The translations under genes were made by a program, and so were the position numbers. Below are positions 1 through 8,291 of a DNA stretch of 64,000 nt, piece after piece (the stretch's first letter is position 1; each line of letters opens with the position of its first letter). The notes beneath the pieces were generated by a model. The model had not been told where the DNA came from, searched no databases, and saw only the letters and a program-made list of their open reading frames with translations. Source of the DNA: Paracoccus yibinensis (GTDB lineage Bacteria > Pseudomonadota > Alphaproteobacteria > Rhodobacterales > Rhodobacteraceae); assembly GCF_030846195.1 (NCBI RefSeq), contig NZ_JAVCWH010000009.1:21001-85000 (forward strand). Reading direction: 5' to 3'.

Positions 1-1
1 C

Positions 2-619
2 ACCCTCTCATCCTCCGCCAGAACAAGTTCGCCAGGGAGCGGAAGCTTCGACTTCATGTCAGGACTTATGCCTGTCGAGCCTCTGCCAGCGGGACTGATG
101 CAGCAGGTCAAAGCTGCGCCTGAAAGGTACTTGTTCAAAGCTATGGATGTCGGCAGGAGTACTACCCCCGTGGCATACTTCTTCGACTACTACTGCCCTT
201 ATTGCCGCGTGCTCTCAGCCCATCTGACGGAGCTTGCCGCTGCTTCGGAAATCGTCGTGACGCGTCAGCATTGGCCGATCTTCGGGGAAGCCTCCCTAGT
301 GGCCGCCCGAGCCTCGCTGGCAGCAGAGATGCAGGGCGATACTGACAAGCTACACAGCAGGCTGCTGCGAACTCCAGGGCAGGTGACGCCGCAGTTCTTG
401 CGTCGCATCGCGGAAGATGTAGGCCTGTCCTGGTCCTGGATGGAGCAGGACATGCAGGCAGATGCCGTCACGGCCTCGCTGGACCGCGCGCGCGCGCTTG
501 CGCGACTTTTTTCCTTTGTCGGCACACCGAGCCTCGTGGTCGGTAGGACTGTTGCGGAGGGAGAAATATCACAGTCCCGCCTGCGCGACCTTGCCCGGCT
601 GGAGCGTTCCGGACGCTAA
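2..619 (+). CDS. DsbA-family thiol:disulfide protein, 5' end outside window
   Basis: Thioredoxin-fold protein with a CPYC active site inside YYCPYCRVL and a cis-Pro stretch (VGTPSLVVG) near the C terminus, as in DsbA/DsbG-type oxidoreductases acting in the periplasm. The frame is open to the left edge, so the signal or anchor region probably lies outside; the first internal ATG is at 56. It is clearly related to the 254-residue protein at 16972-17736, which has an N-terminal membrane anchor and CPFC, sharing the pattern F..CP[YF]CR.L followed by a PIFG.AS.[VE]AARAS block. Likely role is thiol redox or metal handling in the periplasm; substrate unknown. Confidence is high for the fold, low for the start. 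Confidence 0.8.
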   Translation, partial: TLSSSARTSSPGSGSFDFMSGLMPVEPLPAGLMQQVKAAPERYLFKAMDVGRSTTPVAYFFDYYCPYCRVLSAHLTELAAASEIVVTRQHWPIFGEASLVAARASLAAEMQGDTDKLHSRLLRTPGQVTPQFLRRIAEDVGLSWSWMEQDMQADAVTASLDRARALARLFSFVGTPSLVVGRTVAEGEISQSRLRDLARLERSGR

Positions 620-957
620 CGCTTGAAAGACCTGGCAGCAGGCTTGGCAAAAGGGCGCATCACATGCTCCTCGAAACTATCGTGTGATGCGTTCCAGATT
701 GGAATGTGCCACTCATTGTTGAGCACAGAAAGTCGCATTTCAGGATAGCGCGTCCCCCGGTAGCCACTACCTATAGTGATAATGAAGATTATGAAGTTTT
801 ATCAGTATCTTGAATGATTTTCATGTTCCGATACCAAGCCAGCCTCTTGCACGCGGCTCAGTATGATCTGTCCGGGTACGGCGGGATCAACTCGTTAAGT
901 CGCGCTAAGCCACCAGGAGTTGTCACGGCTTTGAGTTGCCCGCTAACCTTCTCTAGG
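620..957. other. Intergenic stretch, nothing recognised
   Basis: No convincing gene, hairpin or repeat was seen between the DsbA-like gene and the toxin gene, which converge on it. The part around 770-835 is noticeably AT-rich compared with its surroundings. A short plus-strand frame overlapping the toxin gene from 814 is judged a shadow. Confidence 0.5.
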
Positions 958-1275
958 TCACTCGCGTCTGAAATCCTCAGCGACCCGGCCGATCTGGTGC
1001 ATGCGCTCATGCAGGACTGTCACAATGCCGATGTCGCCATTGGACAATCGGCACCAGTAGACGAAGTGGTGCTCGTAGCGGAAGAAGAAGCCGTTCACGC
1101 CGAACTCGGCCGGGATCGGGCGTGAGGCAACCCCATGAGCCTCGATCCGCTCGAACGCTTCGAAAAGCCCAACGAGATAATCATCGGCTGGCGGTTCGCC
1201 CCAGCGTTCACGGGTATAGCGATAGATGTCGTCCAACCGCAGTGATGCGGCCTCTTGAATGCGAACAGCGGCCAT
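958..1275 (-). CDS. parE: ParE/RelE-family toxin
   Basis: A 105-residue protein with the ParE/RelE pattern: an N-terminal A...L.DIY.Y.RERWG helix pair, a central F..IEAHG...RPIP block, then FFFRYEHHFVYW followed by IVTVLHERM, which is the usual C-terminal beta sheet with a conserved Arg/His region. ParE toxins generally poison DNA gyrase, while RelE relatives cut mRNA; the sequence does not decide the target. It lies 2 bases after the antitoxin gene, the normal antitoxin-first order, so the two are probably cotranscribed. It would help stabilise a plasmid or island. Confidence 0.85.
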   Translation of the reverse strand: MAAVRIQEAASLRLDDIYRYTRERWGEPPADDYLVGLFEAFERIEAHGVASRPIPAEFGVNGFFFRYEHHFVYWCRLSNGDIGIVTVLHERMHQIGRVAEDFRRE

Positions 1276-1277
1276 GA

Positions 1278-1532
1278 TCAGCCCTTGTTGCGCGCGATCA
1301 CCTCAGCTGCCGTCAGGGGTCCATAGCTGTTCTCAGGCGCGGCGAACGCCCGGGTGAGCTCGGTTTGCAAGCGCACAAAAGCTTCCGTCTCGACCCGCTC
1401 CTTGTCGCGGCGGATCAGGTCTCGGACATATTCACTGACATTCTCATAGGATCCATCCTTGCCGACATTGGTCGCAACGAAGTCACTCAGTACCGGGCCG
1501 AGCCGCACGGTCATGGTTGTGGTTTGAGCCAT
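1278..1532 (-). CDS. parD: ParD-family antitoxin
   Basis: An 84-residue protein with a ribbon-helix-helix N terminus (TMTVRLGPVLSDFV) followed by the ParD signature G.Y.NVSEYVRDLIRRDKER, and a flexible C-terminal tail that would bind the toxin. ParD neutralises ParE and represses the shared promoter. Start is the ATG at 1532, with an AGGACC stretch a few bases upstream. A perfect 7-bp inverted repeat lies 24 bases upstream (1556-1576) and is a likely autoregulatory site. The pair is a type II addiction module. Confidence 0.85.
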   Translation of the reverse strand: MAQTTTMTVRLGPVLSDFVATNVGKDGSYENVSEYVRDLIRRDKERVETEAFVRLQTELTRAFAAPENSYGPLTAAEVIARNKG

Positions 1533-1555
1533 GGAAGGTCCTTTCTGATCACGTC

Positions 1556-1576
1556 TTCAATATGACCATTATTGAA
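1556..1576 (-). promoter_or_regulatory. Candidate ParD operator
   Basis: TTCAATA, 7-base spacer, TATTGAA: perfect 7-bp arms located 24 bases upstream of the parD start. Ribbon-helix-helix antitoxins bind such palindromes to repress their own operon. The sequence shows the dyad; the function is inferred. Confidence 0.5.
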
Positions 1577-2056
1577 TACGAGGCAAGAAGTAGGTGCTTC
1601 TGGCTACTGCTTGCCTGTGTTCTAGAGGCGCAAGCGGACGCGTTGTTCAGGGGCCCCTGCTCTTCACACCAAATTCTCCTTTTACTCCCTTCGCGCTTTT
1701 CCAGACGGACGCTATCATCGGCTTCACTGCTGCTGGTCTGGTCACCACAGCATGTCCCAAATACCATTGGCGTCCGCTCAGCCATCCCCATTCGGACATT
1801 GCCGGGAAGGACTCGAAGCGGTGAGATGCGAAGCTGGGATACGTGTCGCTAAGCCGACTTTCCAATCATTCTTTGCACTTACGAAGATCGATGTGAGGAT
1901 GCGAAAAGCCAGCCCTGTAGTGAAGGCGGCCCTGTCTTCACCACCTGCATGAAACAGATGCTTCAAGAATACCGGCATTCACAAAGCAGCCGCCCTCATT
2001 CCTCGCTCATCAATCGGCAGGCTCTGAAGCTTGGAGCCTGCCATCTGTATCTGTGA
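1577..2056. other. Intergenic stretch, nothing recognised
   Basis: About 480 bases between the parD promoter region and the 3' end of the L,D-transpeptidase gene. Several short frames exist on both strands, but none has a recognisable domain, ribosome binding site or neighbour coupling. No strong terminator hairpin was seen. Confidence 0.4.
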
Positions 2057-2596
2057 TCAGGCGTAAATCATGACCGGAGTGCGAAGCTGCAGCATGGCAT
2101 AAACATCTTCGATCTCGTCATCGGTGAGTGCGATACAGCCGGCCGTCCAATCCCGATTTTTGGGAGCCAGCTTTCTGCCCTCCGGACCGCGGCCATGGAA
2201 CATGATGTCGCCCCCCGCATCGCGGCCAAACTGTGCGGCATAAGCCTTGTCCTGCTCATTCGGGTAGGAAATGCCCACTGACAGATGGTATCGGCTGCGC
2301 GGGTTGAAGCGGTCCACGAAATAAAGCCCTTCAGGTGTCTTTCCATCACCCTCGAACTGCTTATGGCCGACAGGCTGATTGCCCAGGCCAAAATCATAGG
2401 ACTTCAGCACGGTCTGACCGCTGAGCAGGTGCATTCTCCGCTGCGCCTTCTGAACCACAATCTGTGTGACGGGAGGACCGAAGTAATGCTTGAACTCAGG
2501 AACATCGCCTGACCAGTTGCTCGATCCCGACCTCCCGCAGGCAGCAAGAGCGGCAATCAATCCAAGGGAAACATGGCGGCGGTTCAAGATGGACAT
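2057..2596 (-). CDS. L,D-transpeptidase (YkuD) lipoprotein, copy 1
   Basis: 179 residues. The N terminus ends in a lipobox-like LAAC with Cys20, so the protein is probably lipid-anchored. The YkuD catalytic domain shows FHGRGP (His134) and TAGCIAL (Cys154), the His and Cys of the family that forms 3-3 peptidoglycan cross-links or attaches lipoproteins to the wall. It sits last in the operon after DUF411, SCO, PCuAC and SCO genes. A near-identical copy (about 15 substitutions in 179 by eye) lies at 20848-21387, also just downstream of a DUF411 gene, so LDT and DUF411 travel as a pair. Copper is known to inhibit enzymes of this class, which may explain extra copies in a copper region. Confidence 0.88.
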   Translation of the reverse strand: MSILNRRHVSLGLIAALAACGRSGSSNWSGDVPEFKHYFGPPVTQIVVQKAQRRMHLLSGQTVLKSYDFGLGNQPVGHKQFEGDGKTPEGLYFVDRFNPRSRYHLSVGISYPNEQDKAYAAQFGRDAGGDIMFHGRGPEGRKLAPKNRDWTAGCIALTDDEIEDVYAMLQLRTPVMIYA

Positions 2597-2631
2597 GGAA
2601 ACAGATTTTTCTTGAGAATGAGTGGGAAGAG

Positions 2632-3096
2632 CTATGCAGCGGGATAATGGGTGAAGACTTCGCTGGTGCCGTCCTTGCGAACCAACAGGACATCATAGGC
2701 ATCCCGCTTGGTCTCGGGTCCCATGCCAGGGCTGCCATAAGGCATACCGGGCACTGTGATGCCGCGGGCATCGGGTCGTACCTGCAGAAGCTTGCGAATA
2801 TCGGCTGCGGGAACATGACCCTCGATGAAGTAGCCGCCGACCGAGCCGGTGTGGCAGGACGAGAGTTCGATGGGCACACCCAAGTCCAACTTGTGCTGCA
2901 TGAGAAGCGTGCCGAAGCGCTCCTCATGCGTCACCTCGAAACCGCTTTCCTGCAGGTAGCGGGTCCACTGCTTGCAGCACTCGCAGCCCGTCCCTTCGAC
3001 CACATGGATGGTGGTCGCACTGCCAGAAAGGGCAAATTGCGGCACAGCACTCGCGGCCGCCGCACACAGCAGGGTGCGTCGTGTCAATCTTGTCAT
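2632..3096 (-). CDS. DUF411 copper-binding periplasmic protein, copy 1
   Basis: 154 residues with a Tat-like signal (RLTRRTLL) and DUF411 hallmarks: a GTGCECC cluster (Cys38, Cys40, Cys41), SSCHTG (Cys81, His82), GHVP and the terminal TVPGMPYGSPGMG block. DUF411 proteins are common in copper and silver resistance loci (CopG-like) and are thought to bind Cu(I) in the periplasm. Four bases separate it from the SCO gene upstream, so it is cotranscribed. A diverged paralogue is at 21418-21897. Confidence 0.88.
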   Translation of the reverse strand: MTRLTRRTLLCAAAASAVPQFALSGSATTIHVVEGTGCECCKQWTRYLQESGFEVTHEERFGTLLMQHKLDLGVPIELSSCHTGSVGGYFIEGHVPAADIRKLLQVRPDARGITVPGMPYGSPGMGPETKRDAYDVLLVRKDGTSEVFTHYPAA

Positions 3097-3099
3097 CGT

Positions 3100-3729
3100 C
3101 TATCCCTCTTGCTTCAGCGCCTGCCTGATCTTTGGCACGGCAGCTTGCGGATTTTCATGCAGGTCGATGATCCTCGCCAAGCGCCCATCCGCGCGGAACA
3201 CGAGCACACCGGAAGTGTGGTCCATCGTGTAATCGCCGTCTTGCCGGAGGACGCGCCGGTATGTCGCGCCAAATGCCTCGGCAGCGCGGGCAATCTCGGC
3301 AGGCGTGCCGGTCAGGCCAGTGATGCGCGGATCAAAGTTTGACAGATAGTCTGCCAGGACCTCGGGATTGTCGCGCTCAGGATCGACCGTGACCAGATGA
3401 CCGGCCAACCGATCGGCGTCAGGCCCCAACTCTTCCAGCCAGTCGCTGATGTTCAGAAGCGTCATCGGGCAGACGTCCGGGCACCAGGTGAAGCCGAAAA
3501 AGACCAGGTTCGCCTGTCCGAGCCAGTCCTGCGGCTCAACCTGCTCGCCCTCGTGGCTGGTGAGTTGCCACGTCATCGCGCTCGGATCGGCGGCGCGTAT
3601 CCGGGCGGCGGACGCAGCCTTCTTTTCCTGCCACGGCAGATCACCGCTCTGCCACGCGCCGAGGGTCAGCATGAAGCCAAAGGCTGCAAGGAGGCCGGCA
3701 CCGCCAAGGATCAGGGTGCGACGCCGCAT
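3100..3729 (-). CDS. SCO1/SenC family copper chaperone
   Basis: 209 residues: an N-terminal membrane anchor (about residues 6-26), then a thioredoxin-like SCO domain with the copper-binding CPDVC motif (Cys83, Cys87), VTVDPERD, and the distal ligand His171 in TMDHTSG. SCO proteins deliver or reduce copper for the CuA site of cytochrome oxidase and similar enzymes. Its 5' end overlaps the PCuAC gene by 19 bases, a tight operon link. A second SCO gene (4192-4773) precedes PCuAC, so the order is SCO-PCuAC-SCO. Confidence 0.92.
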   Translation of the reverse strand: MRRRTLILGGAGLLAAFGFMLTLGAWQSGDLPWQEKKAASAARIRAADPSAMTWQLTSHEGEQVEPQDWLGQANLVFFGFTWCPDVCPMTLLNISDWLEELGPDADRLAGHLVTVDPERDNPEVLADYLSNFDPRITGLTGTPAEIARAAEAFGATYRRVLRQDGDYTMDHTSGVLVFRADGRLARIIDLHENPQAAVPKIRQALKQEG

Positions 3730-4190
3730 GCCGCCTCTCGTGCCCGGATCGGCAAAACCTCAGTGTCGATCGAAACCTCGCCGGCCTTCTCGAACTGCAG
3801 CGTCACGGGGAAGCTTTCCCCTTCCTTCAACTCCGCTTCGAGGTTCATGAGCATGCCGTGATACCCGCCCGGTGCCAGACTGACGGTTTTTCCTGCGGGA
3901 ATGTCGATGGCGTCCGCATGCGGCATGCTGGCGACACCGTCCTTCGTTACTGTTTCATGGAGCATGGGCATGCCTGCCACGCGCGTTTCGATCCCGGTCA
4001 GGCGGTCATCCGTGCTGCCGTTGTTCTGGATGGTGACGTAGAACACGGCCGGACGCGCGGTTCCGATGGTGGCGCGGGACCAAGCCGCACGGACCGAAAG
4101 GTCGCCTTGGGACACCTCGGCGCACTCGGCAAGCGCAAGAGCGGGCAGCACTGCGGCGAGCCCCAAACCCGCGATGATCGGCTTTATCAT
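3711..4190 (-). CDS. PCu(A)C periplasmic copper chaperone
   Basis: 159 residues, signal peptide ending ALALAEC, then the PCuAC (DUF461) domain. The copper site H(M)X10MX21HXM is met exactly by His78, Met89, His111 and Met113. PCuAC passes Cu(I) to SCO proteins or CuA sites. The ATG at 4190 is chosen because only one base separates it from the stop of the upstream SCO gene and a signal peptide follows at once; a longer frame upstream is only the antisense-free overlap of that gene. A copper acquisition or delivery trio with its two SCO neighbours. Confidence 0.92.
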   Translation of the reverse strand: MIKPIIAGLGLAAVLPALALAECAEVSQGDLSVRAAWSRATIGTARPAVFYVTIQNNGSTDDRLTGIETRVAGMPMLHETVTKDGVASMPHADAIDIPAGKTVSLAPGGYHGMLMNLEAELKEGESFPVTLQFEKAGEVSIDTEVLPIRAREAACGVAP

Positions 4191-4191
4191 G

Positions 4192-4773
4192 TTACAGGCG
4201 TCCTTTGAGATCAGCAGTGATGTCGTCGGCGGGAGTTCCATATTCGAACTGGCGCAACCAATCGCCGCGAGGCCCGAGCAGGTAAAGGCTGGAGCTATGC
4301 GACATTGTGTAGCCCCCGGGCGCTGACGCCGCCTTTTCCGGATCGGCGAAGACCTTGAAGCTCTCCACGGCGGCACGGGTCGAGGCCTCGTCTCCGGCGA
4401 GCCCGAGGATGGCAGGATGGAAAGCAGCCAAATATTCGTCGAGGCCGCTCGCGCGGTCACGGGCCGGATCGACCGAGATGAACACGGGCTGCACCTTCTC
4501 GGCTTGTGGTCCCAGATCATCCATGACCTGGGCTACTTCCGACATGGTGGTCGGGCAGATGTCAGGGCAGTTGGTAAAGCCGAAGAAGACAAGAACATAC
4601 TTGCCCTTGAACTCCTCGGTCGTGTGGATGGCACCCGTCTCATCCGGCAGGGAAAACGCCGGCCGAAAAGCAGCTGCTTGCTCTTGTCGATCAGCACGCC
4701 AGAGCAGCACGCCAACAACGACAAGGGAGACCGCCACGGCGATCCAAAGGGCAATCCTGATTGTCTTCAGCAT
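4192..4773 (-). CDS. SCO1/SenC family copper chaperone, promoter-proximal
   Basis: 193 residues from the ATG at 4773; a longer start at 4839 would lie upstream of the predicted promoter and is rejected. Anchor helix about residues 6-25; copper motif CPDIC (Cys69, Cys73) in FFGFTNCPDICP, SVDPARD, and His159 in YTMSHSS. First gene of a five-gene run reaching 2057. A MerR-type spaced promoter dyad lies 26 bases upstream (4799-4829), suggesting metal-induced expression. Confidence 0.9.
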   Translation of the reverse strand: MLKTIRIALWIAVAVSLVVVGVLLWRADRQEQAAAFRPAFSLPDETGAIHTTEEFKGKYVLVFFGFTNCPDICPTTMSEVAQVMDDLGPQAEKVQPVFISVDPARDRASGLDEYLAAFHPAILGLAGDEASTRAAVESFKVFADPEKAASAPGGYTMSHSSSLYLLGPRGDWLRQFEYGTPADDITADLKGRL

Positions 4774-4798
4774 AGTGATATTCCATCTTCGCAACCGC

Positions 4799-4829
4799 CG
4801 CGTAGCACCTCTAGCCACATGAGGTTCAA
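4799..4829 (-). promoter_or_regulatory. MerR-type promoter for the SCO-PCuAC operon
   Basis: On the minus strand: -35 TTGAAC (4824-4829), a 19-bp spacer containing ACCTC and GAGGT arms, and a weak -10 TACGCG (4799-4804). The long 19-bp spacer with a central dyad is the hallmark of promoters activated by MerR-family regulators. It resembles the site at 7797-7827 closely (same -35, CTAGAGG arm), so the regulator encoded at 7838 may act here too. The -10 is poor, so confidence is moderate. Confidence 0.5.
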
Positions 4830-4891
4830 GCGGCTTCATGCGGCCTCACAGTTTTGTCAGATCATTGTTGTGTGGTGCGCCTTTCGATGGA

Positions 4892-5503
4892 TCAGGATCG
4901 CAACCCGATCCAACGCGGCACTTGTGCGCTCCATCTGCGGTATGCCGCACCGTGAGCCGCAAGCAGGACGCGCTCCTCTGTCCGGATCTGCACCGAAGCT
5001 GATGTGATGAAAAGAAGAACTGCCAGTAGCCCCGGCAGGGATGGGATTGCCAAAGCTATGCCCATCAGCAGCATGGCTTGCCCCACAAAGGTCGGGTTGC
5101 GGCTGAAGCGGAAAAGCCCGCCTGTGACCAAGGCACCGCTTTCACCCTGTCTGACGCCGACTCGCCAGGATGCTCCCATGGACATCTGCGCTGCAAAGGC
5201 CAGCATCGCACCTGTCACGGCGAGAAGCACACCTGCAACTCCCATCACGTGATGCCGGCCTTCGGTCCAGAACGGGTCCAGCTTGTGCAACATTGGAAAG
5301 ACCAGCCACAAAAGCGGTCCGAGGAGCGCCAGCACGAAGGCCAGGCGAAAGCCAAGCGCAGCAAGACGCTCGGTCCCTCGTGCCCGCCCGAACAGCCAAA
5401 TCGGTCGTCGCGCGGCACGTGCGGCCTCAATCGTGCCCCAGGCAAAAAACGTCAGATAGAGCGCCATGATGCCGAGGGCGATCCATCCCGTCTCTCCCAG
5501 CAT
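4892..5503 (-). CDS. Isoprenylcysteine methyltransferase-like membrane protein
   Basis: 203 residues with four to five predicted membrane helices and the ICMT/PEMT C-terminal pattern GLFRFSRNPTFVGQ, followed by EE..L...G..Y..W...VPR. Such proteins are found as the last gene of many bacterial metal-resistance operons; substrate and reaction there are unknown. It starts one base after the stop of the P-type ATPase gene, so it is translationally coupled. A second member of the superfamily is at 45017-45664, again next to metal genes. Confidence 0.8.
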   Translation of the reverse strand: MLGETGWIALGIMALYLTFFAWGTIEAARAARRPIWLFGRARGTERLAALGFRLAFVLALLGPLLWLVFPMLHKLDPFWTEGRHHVMGVAGVLLAVTGAMLAFAAQMSMGASWRVGVRQGESGALVTGGLFRFSRNPTFVGQAMLLMGIALAIPSLPGLLAVLLFITSASVQIRTEERVLLAAHGAAYRRWSAQVPRWIGLRS

Positions 5504-5504
5504 C

Positions 5505-7757
5505 TCAGGCCTCCTTTGTCGGATCGAAACCCAGCAGACGCAGGGCGTTGAGCGTGACCAGAACCGTGGCCCCGGTATCGGCCAGAATGGCGATCCAGAG
5601 GCCGGTGATGCCCAGCACCGAGGTCACGAGGAACACGGCTTTCAGCCCAAGCGCCAGCGTCACGTTCTGCCTGATGTTGCCCATGGTCGCGCGGGCCAGC
5701 CGGATCAGGGCAGGGGCGTCGGTCACCCGATCCCGCAGGATCGCGCCGTCAGCCGTTTCCAGCGCCACATCGGTGCCTGAACCCATTGCCACGCCAACCC
5801 GCGCTTCCTTCAAGGCAGGGGCGTCGTTGATGCCGTCGCCGATCATCATGACGCTGCCCTGGCGGTTCAGGTCGCGGATCGCAGTCAGCTTGTCCTCGGG
5901 CATCATCCCGGCGCGGAAGTCTAGCTCAAGGTTTTGGGCAATGGCCGCTGCCGTGCGAGGATTGTCGCCGGTCAGCATGGTGGCACTGACGCCCAAGGCG
6001 CGCAGTTGACGAACAGCCTCGGCCGCATCCTCGCGCGGCTCGTCCTGCATGGCGATCAGCCCAAGCGGCTGCCCGGCCCGGAACACGGCAACAACGGTCT
6101 TGCCTTCCTTTTCCAACATCGTCGCGCGATGCAGGGCAACTTCGCCGATCCCGCCGATATCTGCAGCATGGGACGGTGAGGACACCCAGGCTTTTGCCTC
6201 GCCAACGATGGCTTCGACGCCTCGTCCCGCGAGAACGCGTGCGTCACGCGCAGCCGGGACCGGCACCTCGACCGCCTTGGCCCGGCGCAGGATCGCCTGA
6301 GCGAGAGGATGGTTTGAGCCGGCCTCGACGCTGGCCGCAACGGCCAGGAGTTCGGCTTCGGCAACGCCGGGGGCAGGGATCAGGTCAGTCACAGCCGGTT
6401 TGCCGCGCGTCAGGGTGCCAGTCTTGTCTAAGGCGACATGGTTGGTCCTTGCTGCCGCCTCGATGACGGCGCCGCCCTTCATCAGCAGCCCGCGCTTCGC
6501 TCCCGAGGATAGCGCCGAGGCGATGGAAGCCGGGACCGAGATCACCAGCGCGCAAGGGCAGCCGATCAGCAGCAGCGCCAAGCCGCGATAGATCCAGGTG
6601 CTCCAGTCCTGACCGAAGGCCAGCGGCGGAACCAGAACAACCAGCGCCGACAGCGCAATAACGGCGGGCATGTAGATCCGCGAGAAGCGGTCGATGAACC
6701 GTTCCGTGGGGGCGCGGGCCTCTTCGGCCTCTTCCACCAGGCGGATAATGCGCGCGATGGTATTGTCACTCGGGTCTTTGGTGACTCGGATGCGCAGGGC
6801 CGCTTCGCTGTTGATGGAGCCGGCAAAGACGCTATCCCCCACGCTCCGGGTCACCGGCACGCTTTCACCGGTCACCGGACTTTCGTCGATGCCGCTTGTG
6901 CCCTCTATGATATCGCCGTCCGCAGGAATGCGATCACCGGGACGGACAAGAACGACTTGTCCGATCTCCAGACTGTCGGCCGGAACGGTTCGTGTCTGGC
7001 CGGCAGCTTCCAGCAAGGCAGTCTTCGGCACGAGGTTTGCCAAGGCCCGGATGCCTTGGCGTGCCTTGCCAGCCGCGACGCCTTCAAGAACCTCCCCTAC
7101 GGCAAACAGGAAGATGACCAAAGCCGCTTCTTCCGCAGCGCCGATGAGCAGAGCGCCTCCGGCAGCGATGGTCATCAGGCTCTCGATGGTGAAGGGCTGC
7201 CCCATGCGCAGCGCCTCGAAGGCGCGCTTTGCCACTGGAACAACCCCGATCAGGCATGCAGCGACAAAGGCCCAGTAGCCTGCCTCGGCAGAGGACAGCA
7301 ACTCGACCAACCATGCGATAGCCAGCAGGCTGCCAGTCAAAATGACAAGCCGACCCCTTCCTGTCTGATGCCAGGATTTGTCCCGCTCGATAGGGGCGGC
7401 TTGCGCGTGACCATGATCATGCTGCGCCGGAGCAACGGCTTTGACATCATCCATGTCCTCCGAGGTCTTTGCCTGAGAGACTGGCATAGCATCCGGCAAC
7501 ACGAATGCCTTCTTGCGCGGTGCCTCTTGTCCTTTGGGCGCGATCCCGAAGCCCATCTTGCGGATGGTGCCCTCGATAATCTCCGGCTCCGTCGTGCCGG
7601 GGGCCAGGTTCAGCGACAGCCGTTCTGCCATCAGCGCCACCTTGACATCGCTGACGCCTGGCAGCCGTTCCACTGCTCGCGTCACCTTTGTCGTGCAGGA
7701 CGCGCAGTCCATGCCCGTCACGGTCCACTCACGCCGCTCTGTTGTTTCAACCGCCAT
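5505..7757 (-). CDS. Zn/Cd/Pb-exporting P1B-type ATPase
   Basis: 750 residues from the ATG at 7757. Domains: HMA with GMDCASC (Cys18, Cys21), a His-containing linker, membrane helices, actuator TGES, the CPC ion motif at 400-402 (GCPCALVISVP), phosphorylation DKTGTLT (Asp444) and MIGDGINDAPAL. The SVPA after CPC and the nearby MerR gene fit the ZntA/CadA group (Zn, Cd, Pb), not CopA. An ATG at 7787 would lie about 3 bases from the predicted transcript start, while the 7757 ATG has a GAGAAG ribosome site, so 7757 is preferred. Divergent from the MerR gene at 7838 and cotranscribed with the ICMT-like gene. Confidence 0.92.
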   Translation of the reverse strand: MAVETTERREWTVTGMDCASCTTKVTRAVERLPGVSDVKVALMAERLSLNLAPGTTEPEIIEGTIRKMGFGIAPKGQEAPRKKAFVLPDAMPVSQAKTSEDMDDVKAVAPAQHDHGHAQAAPIERDKSWHQTGRGRLVILTGSLLAIAWLVELLSSAEAGYWAFVAACLIGVVPVAKRAFEALRMGQPFTIESLMTIAAGGALLIGAAEEAALVIFLFAVGEVLEGVAAGKARQGIRALANLVPKTALLEAAGQTRTVPADSLEIGQVVLVRPGDRIPADGDIIEGTSGIDESPVTGESVPVTRSVGDSVFAGSINSEAALRIRVTKDPSDNTIARIIRLVEEAEEARAPTERFIDRFSRIYMPAVIALSALVVLVPPLAFGQDWSTWIYRGLALLLIGCPCALVISVPASIASALSSGAKRGLLMKGGAVIEAAARTNHVALDKTGTLTRGKPAVTDLIPAPGVAEAELLAVAASVEAGSNHPLAQAILRRAKAVEVPVPAARDARVLAGRGVEAIVGEAKAWVSSPSHAADIGGIGEVALHRATMLEKEGKTVVAVFRAGQPLGLIAMQDEPREDAAEAVRQLRALGVSATMLTGDNPRTAAAIAQNLELDFRAGMMPEDKLTAIRDLNRQGSVMMIGDGINDAPALKEARVGVAMGSGTDVALETADGAILRDRVTDAPALIRLARATMGNIRQNVTLALGLKAVFLVTSVLGITGLWIAILADTGATVLVTLNALRLLGFDPTKEA

Positions 7758-7796
7758 GTTGCTTCTCGCTTGAAGTCTTTTCTTCATCGAGTCGGC

Positions 7797-7827
7797 AAGA
7801 TAGGAGCTCTAGCAACTAGAGGTTCAA
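7797..7827 (-). promoter_or_regulatory. MerR-activated promoter of the P-type ATPase operon
   Basis: Minus strand: -35 TTGAAC (7822-7827), 19-bp spacer, -10 TATCTT (7797-7802). The spacer holds a perfect CTCTAG-CAA-CTAGAG dyad (7807-7821, plus-strand reading). This is the classical architecture of ZntR/CadR/PbrR-controlled promoters. The regulator gene starts only 11 bases away in the other direction and would be controlled from the same region. Confidence 0.8.
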
Positions 7828-7837
7828 GAGGTTTCTC

Positions 7838-8263
7838 ATGCTGAGCATCGGAAAACTGAGCGCGGCCACCGGCGTCAAGGTGCCGACCATCCGCTACTAC
7901 GAGGAGATCGGTCTTTTGCCGGAGGCGGAGCGCAGCGCAGGCAACCAGCGGCTCTATGGCGTGAAGGAGCAGGAGCGGCTCGCCTTTATCCGCCACTCCC
8001 GTGAACTCGGCTTTCCGCTGGACGACATCCGGGAACTGCTCAGTCTTTCGGACCAGCCCGACATGTCTTGCGCTGCTGCCGATGTTATCGCCACGCGCCA
8101 GCTTGTCTCGGTCAAGGACCGCATTACGCGCCTTCAGGTCCTGCAGCAGGAACTGGAACGCATGCTGACGCAATGCGCCCAGGGCACGATCTCGGACTGC
8201 AAGGTCATCGAAGTGCTAAGCAACCACGAGAACTGCCTGCATGCACATCACGGAGAAGTCTGA
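7838..8263 (+). CDS. MerR-family metal-responsive activator (ZntR/CadR/PbrR-like)
   Basis: 141 residues: winged HTH (KVPTIRYYEEIGLLP), dimerisation helix, and a metal-binding C terminus with Cys78, Cys113, Cys121 and Cys133 plus a His-containing tail (CLHAHH). Cys78 and the Cys113/Cys121 pair match the divalent-metal branch (Zn, Cd, Pb). Divergent from the P-type ATPase operon, with the 19-bp spaced operator between them. Convergent with a second MerR gene at 8292-8678. Confidence 0.9.
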   Translation: MLSIGKLSAATGVKVPTIRYYEEIGLLPEAERSAGNQRLYGVKEQERLAFIRHSRELGFPLDDIRELLSLSDQPDMSCAAADVIATRQLVSVKDRITRLQVLQQELERMLTQCAQGTISDCKVIEVLSNHENCLHAHHGEV

Positions 8264-8291
8264 GAGGCGTATGCTTGATTGACTATCATTC

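Noticed and set aside
814..1125. Plus-strand frame overlapping parE
   Set aside because: Overlaps the toxin gene, has no ribosome site or domain.
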